This document shows, piece after piece, positions 25,109 to 34,046 of a DNA stretch of 64,000 nucleotides. The notes below the pieces were generated by a model, which saw only the letters and a program-made list of their open reading frames with translations, ran no database searches and was not told where the DNA came from. This stretch comes from Streptomyces shenzhenensis (GTDB lineage: Bacteria; Actinomycetota; Actinomycetes; Streptomycetales; Streptomycetaceae): NCBI RefSeq assembly GCF_003688995.1, contig NZ_PENI01000005.1, positions 310,001 to 374,000 of the forward strand, given 5' to 3'. The stretch's first letter is position 1. Each line of letters starts with the position of its first letter. The position numbers and the translations under genes are program-made.

Positions 25109-27241
25109 TCAGCCGTCACCGCGCGCCCGCAGCAGCAGCACCGCCACGTCGTCGGCCCGCTCGCGCGCCGCCATGCTGTGCCGCACGACCTCGTCGGCCA
25201 GGTACTCCAGCGGCTGATCACCCGCCGTGGCGAGCAGTTCCCCCAGATCGGCCAGGGCGTCCTCGATGTCGATGCCGGGCGATTCGATCAGGCCGTCGGT
25301 GTAGAGGGCCAGCAGCGAACCGGGGGCCAGCCCGACCTCCGTGCTCGGATACGTCGCCGCCGCGTCGATGCCCAGCAGCGGACCACCGGCCAGGTCCAGC
25401 ACCCGCACCCGGCCGTCCGGCCGTCTCAGCAGCGGCGGCGGATGCCCCGCCCGCGCCATCACGGCCCGCCCGCGCGCCGGGTCGAGCCGCAGATACAGAC
25501 AGCTCGCGAACAGCTCGGCCCCCAGGTCGATGAGCAGCCGGTTGGTGCTGCTCATGACCTCCTCGGGCGACTGGCCCCCGGTGGTGAACGCCCGTACCCC
25601 GGTACGGATCTGCCCCATCAGCCCGGCCGCGGTCACGCTGTGCCCCTGGACGTCGCCGATCACCGCCGCCGCGAACGGCCGGGTCGGCACCAGATCGTAG
25701 AAGTCGCCGCCGATCTCCATGCCCTGAGTGGCCGGCAGATAGCGGGCGGCGGCCTCGATACCGGGCAGCCGGACCAGCGAGTGCGGCAGCAGGGCCGCCT
25801 GCAGCCCGTGCGCCAACTGGTTCTTGGTGTCGTAGAGCCGGGCCCGCTCCAGGGCCTGCGCGATCAGCCCGCCCAGGCTGGTCAGCACGGCCCGCTCGTC
25901 CGCGGGGAAGGCGTGCGGCTGCGCGTAGGCGAGCACACAGGTGCCCACCGGCCGCCCGGACGCGATCAGCGGCAGATAGGCCCAGGCGGCGAAGCCGTCC
26001 GGGGGCGCGTGCCGGTTCGGGTACAGGTGCTCCAGCTGCTGCCGCGACTCGAAGAAGGCCGGCAGCCCGCTCCGCAGCGCGTGCGTGCCGGGGGTGCGTT
26101 CCGTCAGCGGCAGGCCGTCGAACTGCTCGACGATGTGCGTGTCCGGGTAGCCGCGGTGCCCCAGCACACGCAGCCGCCCGGCCTGGGAGCCGAGCAGCAC
26201 GAGGGCCTGACTGCCCACGGCCGGGCAGATCTCGTCCGCCACGAGCTGCACCACGTCCTGCACGCCGACCGCCTCGGTCAGCGAGCCCGCGAGGCTCAGC
26301 ACCTGCGAGATGGTGACCAGCCGGGACGGGCTCTCGTTGCGCGGCGCTCGCGGCGCCATCTCCGCGACCGCGCGGGCCCTGCTGATGCGCACGCTCAGCC
26401 CGGTCGTGCTCGGGTAGAGCCGGAAGGACAGCCAGTCGCCCGGCGGGCGCAGCGCCACGAACGAGGTGATGTGCTGGCTGATCAGCGCCGCCCGGTAGCG
26501 GTCCTCGTAGACGGGATCGTTCAGCCAGGGCACCGAGGCCCACAGATGGGTGCCGAGCAGATCCTCGGCGACGGCGCCGAGCAGTTCGGCCGCCGCGGCG
26601 TTGGCGAAGCCCACCCGGCCGTGCAGATCCAGCGCCACGAGCCCGTACGGCAGCCGGGCCACCATCCGCGCCGCCTCGACGGTCCCCAGCGTGCCCGCCA
26701 GGTCCGGCAACGGCGCCGCCAGCAGGTCGGGCTCGTGCGGCGTGGCGCGGTTCGCCCGCGCGGCCTGTTCCAGCCGTGCCGCGAGCAGGTCGCAGGCGCG
26801 CGTCAGATGCTCCCGCTCCCGGTCCGACAGCTCCGGTGGATGCGCTCCCGGCCAGGTCACGTAGACGGCGCCGTAGGTGGCGTCGGCCGTCGCCAGGGGC
26901 AGCGCCGCCAGGGCGAAGGAGTAGGGGAGGACCATGGAGATCCGCGGGTAGCGGCGGGCCATGTCCTCCTCGCCGCCCACCCAGACCAGCCGGCCCTCGC
27001 GGACCGCCTCGGACACCGGGACCGGCGCGCTCAGCCCGACCCGCTCCCACGGCGCCGCGAACGCCCGGGGCAGCCCCGCCATCACCGCCATCTCCAGCAC
27101 GGGCTCGTCCGGGGCCAGCAGGTAGACCGCGCCGGAGTGGGCCTTGACGTGCTCCATCATCGCGGCCAGCGACAGCGACAGCAGCGGCCGGCCGGACCAC
27201 GCATCGGCCGCGGCCTGCGGGGGCGTCCGCCCGTCGGACAC
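25109..27241 (-). CDS. GAF-PAS-GAF-SpoIIE(PP2C) phosphatase without ATPase domain
   Basis: This 710-residue protein has an N-terminal GAF-like domain (about 10-150), a PAS domain (about 180-290), a second GAF domain (about 320-470) and a SpoIIE/PP2C phosphatase domain (about 485-705; GGDFYD, GDVQGHS, ADDVAVL). Unlike the other three SpoIIE genes here it ends without an HATPase_c domain, so it should only dephosphorylate anti-anti-sigma partners. I chose GTG 27239-27241 because AGGAGG stands 8 nt before it. An ATG 11 codons upstream is possible but has a poor ribosome site. A minisatellite separates it from the divergent phosphatase gene. Confidence 0.9.
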   Translation of the reverse strand: MSDGRTPPQAAADAWSGRPLLSLSLAAMMEHVKAHSGAVYLLAPDEPVLEMAVMAGLPRAFAAPWERVGLSAPVPVSEAVREGRLVWVGGEEDMARRYPRISMVLPYSFALAALPLATADATYGAVYVTWPGAHPPELSDREREHLTRACDLLAARLEQAARANRATPHEPDLLAAPLPDLAGTLGTVEAARMVARLPYGLVALDLHGRVGFANAAAAELLGAVAEDLLGTHLWASVPWLNDPVYEDRYRAALISQHITSFVALRPPGDWLSFRLYPSTTGLSVRISRARAVAEMAPRAPRNESPSRLVTISQVLSLAGSLTEAVGVQDVVQLVADEICPAVGSQALVLLGSQAGRLRVLGHRGYPDTHIVEQFDGLPLTERTPGTHALRSGLPAFFESRQQLEHLYPNRHAPPDGFAAWAYLPLIASGRPVGTCVLAYAQPHAFPADERAVLTSLGGLIAQALERARLYDTKNQLAHGLQAALLPHSLVRLPGIEAAARYLPATQGMEIGGDFYDLVPTRPFAAAVIGDVQGHSVTAAGLMGQIRTGVRAFTTGGQSPEEVMSSTNRLLIDLGAELFASCLYLRLDPARGRAVMARAGHPPPLLRRPDGRVRVLDLAGGPLLGIDAAATYPSTEVGLAPGSLLALYTDGLIESPGIDIEDALADLGELLATAGDQPLEYLADEVVRHSMAARERADDVAVLLLRARGDG

Positions 27242-27572
27242 GGCGACCACCTCCTCGCGCGGCGCGCCGCGCATCCCAAGGCTCAAGGCTGCCTCGTGGC
27301 GGCGCCCGGCGCACGGCGAGCGCCGCCCGTGGGGGCAGATGCCACGGACGGGACCCCGGGCGGGTGGTACCGCGTCCGCGGGCGGCGACGTGAGCCGAGC
27401 CGCGGTGGCCGCCCCGACCCCGCTGCGGCGTCCATGGTGAGCGGCGGGCGAGAGGGCGTACGCACGACACTCGGGGCGTTCCCGAGCGCCCCGTGCGCCG
27501 CCCGCCCGTCGCCGGAGCCCGCGCGGCGCGCCGCCCCCGTCGGCCGGTCTCACCCGCCGCAGGCCACCGCCC

Positions 27573-28005
27573 GTGAGACGCCGCACTTCCCGGCCGGTCG
27601 CTGTCCGTGAGGCGCCGCCTCTCCTGCCGGCACCGTCGCTGAGGCGCCGCTCTTCCCGGCGGGTCGCCCTCCGCGCGGTCCCACCCCGCCGCAGGTCGCC
27701 GTCCCTGAGCCGCTGCCCCTCTTGCCGGTCACCTCCGTGAGGCGCCGCTCTTCCCGGCCGGTCGCTGTCCGTGAGGCGCTGCCGCTGTTGCTGGTCGTCG
27801 TCCGCCAGCCGTCGTCTCTTCCCGGCCGGTCGTCGTCCGTCGAGTGCCGTCGTTTCTGCCGGTCACGGTCCGTCGGACGCCGCCCCTCCTGCCGGTCACG
27901 GTCCGTGAGACGCCGCTCTTCCCTGCCGGTTACCGTCCCCTGAGGCGCCTTCTTTTCCTGCCGGGTCACCATCGCTGAGGCGCCGCTCTTCCCGGCCCGG
28001 CGCTC
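27573..28005. repeat. Degenerate 33-34-bp tandem repeat (minisatellite), about 12-13 units
   Basis: The unit reads roughly GTGAGGCGCCGCTCTTCCCG then GCCGGTCGCTGTCC. Unit starts can be seen near 27573, 27607, 27638, 27737, 27771, 27805, 27839, 27873, 27905, 27940 and 27974, with more diverged copies between 27660 and 27735. The whole 27275-28140 gap between two divergent phosphatase genes has no convincing gene. ORFs across the repeat encode only low-complexity RRRSS or ATGREERRLTD-type runs and shift frame because the unit is often 34 bp. Confidence 0.8.
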
Positions 28006-28140
28006 TTCGTCAACCGGGGGTGCTCGTGCTGCGCTGTCCCGTGGCCGGTCCCGGAAACCGTGTGTGGGCCCGGCGTACCCGGTGTGGGCGGCTTCCGGGA
28101 GCGGTCGCAGGGGCTGCGCGGACGCCCCATAAGCGCTGTA

Positions 28141-30591
28141 ATGGCGGACGTGGTCAGTGAGGGCGCTGCGGTACGCAGAACGAGGACGGAGCGTGCCGAA
28201 GCCGCCCTCGGAACGCTGGCCGCCGACCCCCGGACCACCGACCGGCTCCGCCGCGTCCTCGAACAGGCCCTCGTCCTCGCCGGCGCCGCCTTCGCCGGCC
28301 TGTACACCCTCGGTGACGACGGCGCCCGGCTCTGCCTCACCGAGTCGGCGGGGCTCCCGCGCACGCTGTACGGGCTGCGCGACAGCTATCCCGTCCCCGG
28401 CCGTTCCCCCGCCGCCGAGGCCCACCGCACCGGGCACCCGCGGTGGCTCGGCCCCGACGAGCTGGCCGGCTCGCCCGAGGCGCGGCGCACCCCGTCCCCG
28501 GACTTCTGCGTGGCCGCCCTCCCGGTGCACGGCGGCGACGGCGTGCTGCTCGCCGCGACCGAGAACCCCGGCGGCTTCGACGGCACGGACCGCGCCTGCC
28601 TCGCCCTGGTCGCCGCCGCGATCGCCCTGCCCGACCCGGCCCGCCCCGAGGAGACGGGCGAGCTGCCCGCCGACGCCTTCAGCCTGGCCATGGACACCGG
28701 CCGGGTCGAGGTCGGCGAGCGGATCCTGGAGCTGTTCCGCATCGGCCGGGGCACCTTCGACGGCAAGGTCGAGACACTGCTCGGCCTGACCGTGCCCGAG
28801 GACCTGCCCTCGCTCATGTCCGTCGTCGAGCCCGACCACATGTCCGTCGGCGAACGCGAGCTGGAGTTCCGCGTCCTGCAGCCCTCCGGCCCGCCGAAGT
28901 GGCTCCGGCTGCGCGGCCGGCTGCTGCCCGGCGGCGACGGCCGCCCGGCCCGGCTCGTCGGCACCGTGGCGGACGCCTCCACGCTCCGCTCCGACGTCAC
29001 CGACGTGGCCCGCGTGCAGCGCCTGGCGGCGTCCCTCGCCACCGCGGGCACCGTCAGGGACGTCGGCCAGGCCGTCGTGGCCGCCCTGCGCAAACCGCTC
29101 AAGGCCGACCGGATCGCCCTCGCCGAGCTGGAGAACGACCGGTTCGTGGTCACCGTCCTCGACCCGCCCGAACCCGAGGCCTGGCCCGAGCTGTGGCGCA
29201 CGGAGTGGCGCACCGAGTGGCCCGACGCCCCGGTGCGCTCCATGCCCACCCTCGCCGCGGCCCTGCGCGAGGGCCGCCCCCAGATCCGGCCCGCGGGCAC
29301 CGCCCTGGAACCCGCCCTCGCCGAGGTCGGGCCCGGCGGCCTGGCCGTGCTGCCGCTGCCCGCCGGCGGGCGCATGGCCGGCGCCTGCCTCATCGGCTGG
29401 GACCGCCCGCACGACTTCGGGCCCGACGAGCGCGCCCTGCTCACCGCCTGCGCGGGCCTGGCCGGCCAGGCCCTGACGCGCGCCCACGCCTTCGACGCCG
29501 AGCACGAGCTGGTCGGCATGCTGCAGCGCACCCTGCTGCCGCGCCGGCTGCCCCGGCTGCCCGGCGCGGTCGCCGTCGCCCGCTATCTGCCCGCCACCGC
29601 GGGGCTGGAGGTCGGCGGCGACTGGTACGACGTGATCCCGCTGCCCGACAACCACGTCGCCCTCGTCATCGGCGACGTCCAGGGGCACAACGCGGGCGCC
29701 GCCACCCTGATGGGCCAGATGCGCACCGCGCTGCGCGCCTACGCGGCCGAGGGCCACCCGCCCGACGTGGTCGTCTCGCACGCCAACCGGCTCCTGACGG
29801 AGATGGGGACGGACCTCTTCGCCACCTGCTGCTACGTCGACGTCGACATGGAGGAGGGCGCGGCCTGGTGCGTGCGGGCCGGACACCTGCCGCCGGTGCT
29901 GCGTCACCCGGACGGCGGCACACAGGTGGTGGAGGCAGCGGGCGGACCCCCGCTCGGCGTGGTGACCCAGGCCGACTTCCCGATGACCCCGCTGCCGCTG
30001 CAGCCCGGCACCCTGCTCGCGCTGACCACCGACGGCCTGGTGGAGTCCGCCGAGGAGGACATCGACGTGGGACTTGACCGGCTCGCCCGCCGGCTGGCCG
30101 TCGCCGACCCCGCCGACCTGGGCCAGGTCGCCGACGCCCTGCTCGGCGGCGCCCACCGCGGCGACGACGTGGCGCTGCTGCTCATGCGCTACGACGGCAT
30201 GGCCGTACGCCCGCGACGCGAGAGCTGGACCGTGTGGCGGGTGCCCGAGGCCGTGCGGCACGCCCGCCGCTTCACCCTGCGCACCCTGCGGTCCTGGGGA
30301 GTGCCCGCCGACGCCAGGGACGCCGTGCTCCTCGTCGTCTCCGAACTGGTCACCAACGCCCTCGTGCACACCGACGGCCAGGTCCGCCTCGGCCTCACGC
30401 TGATCAACCACCGGTTCCGCGTCGCCGTCGCCGACGCCTCGCCGCGTACCCCCGTCAAACCCACCAGCCTCGGCTGGGAGGCCACCGGCGGCCGGGGCAT
30501 CCTGCTCGTGGAGGCCATGGCGGCGGCGTGGGGGACGGTACCGGCGGGCGGCGGCAAACAGGTGTGGGCCGAACTCGTGCTCGGCGGCTGA
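28141..30591 (+). CDS. GAF-PAS-GAF-SpoIIE(PP2C) phosphatase with HATPase domain
   Basis: This 816-residue cytoplasmic regulator has GAF (about 20-155), PAS (about 180-290), GAF (about 310-450), SpoIIE/PP2C (about 460-690; GGDWYD, GDVQGHN, GDDVALLL) and C-terminal HATPase_c_2 domains (about 700-816; SELVTNALVHT, GGRGI). It probably acts in partner switching, joining phosphatase and anti-sigma-kinase-like functions. The ATG 28141 start is chosen by domain limits; there is no good ribosome site, and a TAAG box just upstream suggests a leaderless message. It is divergent from the phosphatase at 25109-27241, and the two share the repeat-filled intergenic region. Confidence 0.9.
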   Translation: MADVVSEGAAVRRTRTERAEAALGTLAADPRTTDRLRRVLEQALVLAGAAFAGLYTLGDDGARLCLTESAGLPRTLYGLRDSYPVPGRSPAAEAHRTGHPRWLGPDELAGSPEARRTPSPDFCVAALPVHGGDGVLLAATENPGGFDGTDRACLALVAAAIALPDPARPEETGELPADAFSLAMDTGRVEVGERILELFRIGRGTFDGKVETLLGLTVPEDLPSLMSVVEPDHMSVGERELEFRVLQPSGPPKWLRLRGRLLPGGDGRPARLVGTVADASTLRSDVTDVARVQRLAASLATAGTVRDVGQAVVAALRKPLKADRIALAELENDRFVVTVLDPPEPEAWPELWRTEWRTEWPDAPVRSMPTLAAALREGRPQIRPAGTALEPALAEVGPGGLAVLPLPAGGRMAGACLIGWDRPHDFGPDERALLTACAGLAGQALTRAHAFDAEHELVGMLQRTLLPRRLPRLPGAVAVARYLPATAGLEVGGDWYDVIPLPDNHVALVIGDVQGHNAGAATLMGQMRTALRAYAAEGHPPDVVVSHANRLLTEMGTDLFATCCYVDVDMEEGAAWCVRAGHLPPVLRHPDGGTQVVEAAGGPPLGVVTQADFPMTPLPLQPGTLLALTTDGLVESAEEDIDVGLDRLARRLAVADPADLGQVADALLGGAHRGDDVALLLMRYDGMAVRPRRESWTVWRVPEAVRHARRFTLRTLRSWGVPADARDAVLLVVSELVTNALVHTDGQVRLGLTLINHRFRVAVADASPRTPVKPTSLGWEATGGRGILLVEAMAAAWGTVPAGGGKQVWAELVLGG

Positions 30592-30614
30592 CCGCCACAC
30601 GGGTACCGGTGCGG

Positions 30615-30644
30615 GCCCCGCCCGGCAGGTCGCGGGGGCGGGGC
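30615..30644 (+). terminator. Hairpin after SpoIIE gene
   Basis: GCCCCGCCC pairs with GGGCGGGGC across a 12-nt loop, 24 bp after the stop codon. Confidence 0.55.
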
Positions 30645-30671
30645 GCGTGAGCCGTGCCTAGGGTCCATGCC

Positions 30672-30947
30672 GTGTCGCACACCTTCGGAGAACTCGTCGC
30701 CAAGCAGCGCGCGGCCGACGCCGCCCACGCCCAGGTCCAGGAACTGCGGGACACCTACGGCCCCCCGGCCGAGGCCCAGTTGACCCCCACTCAGGCGGAC
30801 ACCTACGAGACCGCCGTACGGGCCTGGCGGGACCTGGCCCGGGACCTGCAGACCGCGCTGAGCGAGTACGCGCGCGACGAGGGGCGGTCGCTGACCGACG
30901 TCGAGGCCGAGGTGCAGCGGGAGGCGGCGGAACCCGAGGGAAACTGA
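30672..30947 (+). CDS. Small conserved hypothetical protein, coiled-coil-like
   Basis: This 91-residue, highly charged, all-helical protein (VAKQRAADAAHAQVQELRDTYG early, WRDLARDLQTALSEYARDEG late) has no signal or membrane helix and no domain I recognise. I chose GTG 30672 because the box TAGGGT (30659-30664) sits 7 nt before it, the spacing of a leaderless actinobacterial promoter. A hairpin overlaps its stop codon. Its role is unknown. Confidence 0.7.
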   Translation: MSHTFGELVAKQRAADAAHAQVQELRDTYGPPAEAQLTPTQADTYETAVRAWRDLARDLQTALSEYARDEGRSLTDVEAEVQREAAEPEGN

Positions 30948-30967
30948 CACCGTCGCCCCGGTGTCAG
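30944..30967 (+). terminator. Stem-loop overlapping a stop codon
   Basis: CTGACACCG-TCGCCC-CGGTGTCAG is a perfect 9-bp stem that includes the TGA of the preceding small gene. It ends that transcript ahead of the rml operon. Confidence 0.65.
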
Positions 30968-31080
30968 GGACCGTACGCCCAGCCGGATTCCACCCTTCCG
31001 AAAGGTTCCCGTAGAACCCAGGACGTGTCGTCGTAATGAACCGGCAAGGCAAACAAAGGTCCTATTCGGGCAATCGCCTA

Positions 31081-31086
31081 TAGGGT
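31081..31086 (+). promoter_or_regulatory. -10 box of the rml operon, probably leaderless
   Basis: TAGGGT lies exactly 7 nt before the rmlA ATG, so transcription should begin at or one base before the start codon. No ribosome site is present. A clear -35 box is not seen. Confidence 0.45.
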
Positions 31087-31093
31087 GTGGCAG

Positions 31094-32161
31094 ATGAAGG
31101 CACTCGTGCTCTCCGGCGGCGCCGGCACACGGCTGCGCCCGATCACGCACACATCGGCGAAACAACTCCTGCCGGTGGCCAACAAACCCGTCCTGTTCTA
31201 CGGGCTGGAGTCCATCGCCGCGGCCGGGATCACCGAGGTCGGGATGATCGTCGGCGACACGGCCGCCGAGATCGAGGCGGCCGTCGGCGACGGTTCGGCG
31301 TTCGGCCTGAAGGTGACGTACCTGCCCCAGGAGCGGCCCCTGGGACTGGCCCACGCGGTGCTGATCGCACGGGACTTCCTCGGGGACGACGACTTCGTGA
31401 TGTACCTCGGCGACAACTTCGTGGTCGGCGGCATCAGCGCCCTCGTCGAGGAGTTCCGCACGCGCCGCCCCGACGCCCAGATCCTGCTCACCCATGTCTC
31501 CGACCCGCGCTCCTTCGGCGTCGCCGAACTCGACGCGTCCGGCAGGGTGGTGGGCCTGGAAGAGAAGCCACGGCATCCCAAGAGCGACCTGGCGCTGGTC
31601 GGGGTCTATCTGTTCGGCCCCGCGGTGCACGAGGCCGTACGCGCCGTGCAGCCTTCCTGGCGCGGCGAGTTGGAGATCACCGACGCCATCCAGCACCTCA
31701 TCGACACCCGCGCCGACGTGCGCTGCACGCTCGTCGAGGGCTACTGGAAGGACACCGGCGACGTCGGCGACATGCTGGAGGTCAACCGGACCGTCCTGGA
31801 GTCGCTGGAACGGCGCATCGACGGCGAGGTGGACGAGCGGTCCGAGACCGTCGGCCGGGTGGTGATCGAGGAGGGCGCGCGGATACTGAACTCCCGGATC
31901 GTCGGCCCCGCCGTCATCGGGTCCGGGACCGTCGTCCGCGACTCCTACGTCGGCCCCTTCACCTCCGTCGCGGAGAACTGCCGGATCACCGGCAGCGAAC
32001 TGGAGTTCTCCATCGTGCTGCGGGACTCCTCCATCGACGGGGTGGGCCGGATCGAGTCCTCGCTGATCGGCCGGCATGTCGAGGTGACCCCCACGGCCCG
32101 GGTGCCCAGCGCCCACCGCCTCGTCCTCGGAGACCACAGCAAGGTGCAGATCCGCCCATGA
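31094..32161 (+). CDS. rmlA: Glucose-1-phosphate thymidylyltransferase (long form)
   Basis: This 355-residue enzyme makes dTDP-glucose from dTTP and glucose-1-phosphate, the first step of dTDP-rhamnose synthesis. It has the nucleotidyltransferase motif LSGGAGTRLRPITHTSAKQL, YLGDNF, and EEKP at the sugar site. A C-terminal left-handed beta-helix (about 245-340) makes it the long form found in many antibiotic and cell-wall clusters (StrD-like). It is first in an operon with rmlB and rmlD, overlapping rmlB by 4 bp (ATGA). Confidence 0.96.
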   Translation: MKALVLSGGAGTRLRPITHTSAKQLLPVANKPVLFYGLESIAAAGITEVGMIVGDTAAEIEAAVGDGSAFGLKVTYLPQERPLGLAHAVLIARDFLGDDDFVMYLGDNFVVGGISALVEEFRTRRPDAQILLTHVSDPRSFGVAELDASGRVVGLEEKPRHPKSDLALVGVYLFGPAVHEAVRAVQPSWRGELEITDAIQHLIDTRADVRCTLVEGYWKDTGDVGDMLEVNRTVLESLERRIDGEVDERSETVGRVVIEEGARILNSRIVGPAVIGSGTVVRDSYVGPFTSVAENCRITGSELEFSIVLRDSSIDGVGRIESSLIGRHVEVTPTARVPSAHRLVLGDHSKVQIRP

Positions 32162-33129
32162 ATCTCCTCGTCACCGGCGCCGCCGGGTTCATAGGCTCCG
32201 CCTACGTCCGCGCGCTCCTGGCCGCCGACGCGCCGGACGCGCCCCGGATCACGGTGCTCGACAAGCTCACCTACGCCGGCACGCTCACCAATCTCCCCGT
32301 CGGCCACCCCCGTCTCGGCTTCGTGCGGGGCGACATAGCCGACGCCGGCCTGGTCGACAAGCTGATGGCGGACGCGGACCAGGTCGTGCACTTCGCCGCC
32401 GAGTCGCACGTGGACCGGTCGATCGACGCGGCGGGCGAGTTCGTGCGCACCAACGTGGTCGGCACCCAGACGCTCCTGGACGCGGCCCTGCGCCACGGTG
32501 TCGGCCCGTTCGTGCACATATCCACCGACGAGGTCTACGGCTCCATCGAGTCCGGCTCCTGGCCCGAGACCCACCCGCTGGCCCCCAACTCCCCCTACTC
32601 CGCCTCCAAGGCATCCGCCGACCTGCTCGCCCTCGCCCACCACCGCACGCACGGCCTGGACGTCCGGGTCACCCGCTGCTCCAACAACTACGGCCCGCAC
32701 CAGTTCCCGGAGAAGGTCGTCCCGCTCTTCGTCACCAACCTGCTGGACGGCCTGCGGGTCCCGCTGTACGGGGACGGGCGCAACGTCCGCGACTGGCTGC
32801 ACGTCGACGACCACTGCCGGGGCATCGAACTGGTCCGCGCGAAGGGCCGCCCCGGCGAGGTCTACAACATCGGCGGCGGCACCGAGCTGAGCAACCGGGA
32901 CCTCACCGGGCTGCTGCTCCAGGCATGTGGCGCCGGCTGGGACCGGGTCGACCACGTCCCCGACCGCAAGGGCCACGACCTGCGCTACTCCGTCGACTGG
33001 AGCAAGGCCCGCGACGAACTGGGCTACCGTCCACGGCGCGACTTCACCACCGCCCTCGCCGAGACGATCGCCTGGTACCGCGACCACCGCGCCTGGTGGC
33101 AGCCGCTCAAACAGCGGGGAGCGCGATGA
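32158..33129 (+). CDS. rmlB: dTDP-glucose 4,6-dehydratase
   Basis: This 323-residue extended SDR enzyme converts dTDP-glucose to dTDP-4-keto-6-deoxyglucose. It has the NAD-binding GAAGFIGS, the FAAESHVDRSI block, HISTDEVYGS and the catalytic YSASKAS. Downstream, CSNNYGPHQFPEK and GRNVRDWLHVDDH are family signatures. It overlaps rmlA and rmlD by 4 bp each, so translation is coupled. Confidence 0.97.
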   Translation: MNLLVTGAAGFIGSAYVRALLAADAPDAPRITVLDKLTYAGTLTNLPVGHPRLGFVRGDIADAGLVDKLMADADQVVHFAAESHVDRSIDAAGEFVRTNVVGTQTLLDAALRHGVGPFVHISTDEVYGSIESGSWPETHPLAPNSPYSASKASADLLALAHHRTHGLDVRVTRCSNNYGPHQFPEKVVPLFVTNLLDGLRVPLYGDGRNVRDWLHVDDHCRGIELVRAKGRPGEVYNIGGGTELSNRDLTGLLLQACGAGWDRVDHVPDRKGHDLRYSVDWSKARDELGYRPRRDFTTALAETIAWYRDHRAWWQPLKQRGAR

Positions 33130-34046
33130 GGTGGCTGGTCACCGGGGCGGGCGGCATGCTCGGCCGGGACACGGTCGTGGAGCTGCTCCGGCGCGGCGCG
33201 GATGTGCGGGGCCCGGACCGCGCGGCACTCGACATCACCGAACCCGAGTCGGTGCGCCGGGCCTTCGCGGAACACCGCCCGGACATCGTCGTCAACTGCG
33301 CCGCGTACACCGCCGTCGACGACGCCGAGACGGACGAGGCCCGGGCGCTCGCCGTCAACGGCGACGGGCCGCGCCTGCTCGCCCACGCCTGCGCCGCCCA
33401 CGGCGCCCGTCTGGTCCACGTCTCCACCGACTACGTCTTCGACGGCGGGACGCACCCCCGTACCCCGGACCCGGCCCGGCCGGCAGCGGTCCCCGCCACG
33501 CCCTATCCCGAGGACCACCCCCCGGCCCCGCGGACCGCCTACGGCCGTACCAAGCTGGCCGGCGAGCGGGCGGTGCTCGGCGCGCTCCCGGGCGCCGCCG
33601 CCGTCGTGCGCACCGCCTGGCTGTACGGCGTCCATGGATCCAGTTTCGTGCGCACCATGCTCGAACTGGAGGCCCGCCGGGACACCGTCGATGTGGTCGA
33701 CGACCAGCGCGGACAGCCGACCTGGAGCGCGGACGTGGCCGCCCGGATCGTGGACCTCGGCGTCCGGCTCGTCCAGGACGGCGGCGCGCACGGCGTGTTC
33801 CACGCCACCAGTTCCGGCGAGGCCAGCTGGCACGAACTGGCCCGGGAGGTGTTCCTGCTGGTGGGCGCCGACCCTGACCGGGTGCGCTCCATCGGCAGCG
33901 CAGCCTTCCCGCGCCCCGCGCCCCGGCCCGCCTACAGCGCCCTCGGACACGGCCGGTGGCGGTCGGTCGGCCTGGAGCCGCTGCGCGACTGGCGGCCGGC
34001 CCTGCACGAAGCACTGCCCCACATCCGCAAGGAGATGTCCCAGTGA
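33126..34046 (+). CDS. rmlD: dTDP-4-dehydrorhamnose reductase
   Basis: This 306-residue SDR enzyme reduces dTDP-4-keto-rhamnose to dTDP-L-rhamnose with NAD(P)H. It shows GAGGMLG at the N-terminus, NCAAYTAVDDAE, HVSTDYVFDG and the catalytic YGRTKLAGE, and WLYG. It is the third gene of the rml operon and overlaps both neighbours by 4 bp. The epimerase rmlC is encoded nearby on the other strand, so the whole pathway is present. Confidence 0.96.
   Translation: MRWLVTGAGGMLGRDTVVELLRRGADVRGPDRAALDITEPESVRRAFAEHRPDIVVNCAAYTAVDDAETDEARALAVNGDGPRLLAHACAAHGARLVHVSTDYVFDGGTHPRTPDPARPAAVPATPYPEDHPPAPRTAYGRTKLAGERAVLGALPGAAAVVRTAWLYGVHGSSFVRTMLELEARRDTVDVVDDQRGQPTWSADVAARIVDLGVRLVQDGGAHGVFHATSSGEASWHELAREVFLLVGADPDRVRSIGSAAFPRPAPRPAYSALGHGRWRSVGLEPLRDWRPALHEALPHIRKEMSQ

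Noticed and set aside
27573-28005. CRISPR array
   Set aside because: Units are degenerate and directly adjacent, with no unique spacers, and no cas gene is present.
27550-30600. Long minus-strand frame with repeated ATGREERRLTD-type peptides
   Set aside because: The repeats come from the 33-34-bp minisatellite and the rest is antisense to the SpoIIE gene. Units of 34 bp break any lasting frame.
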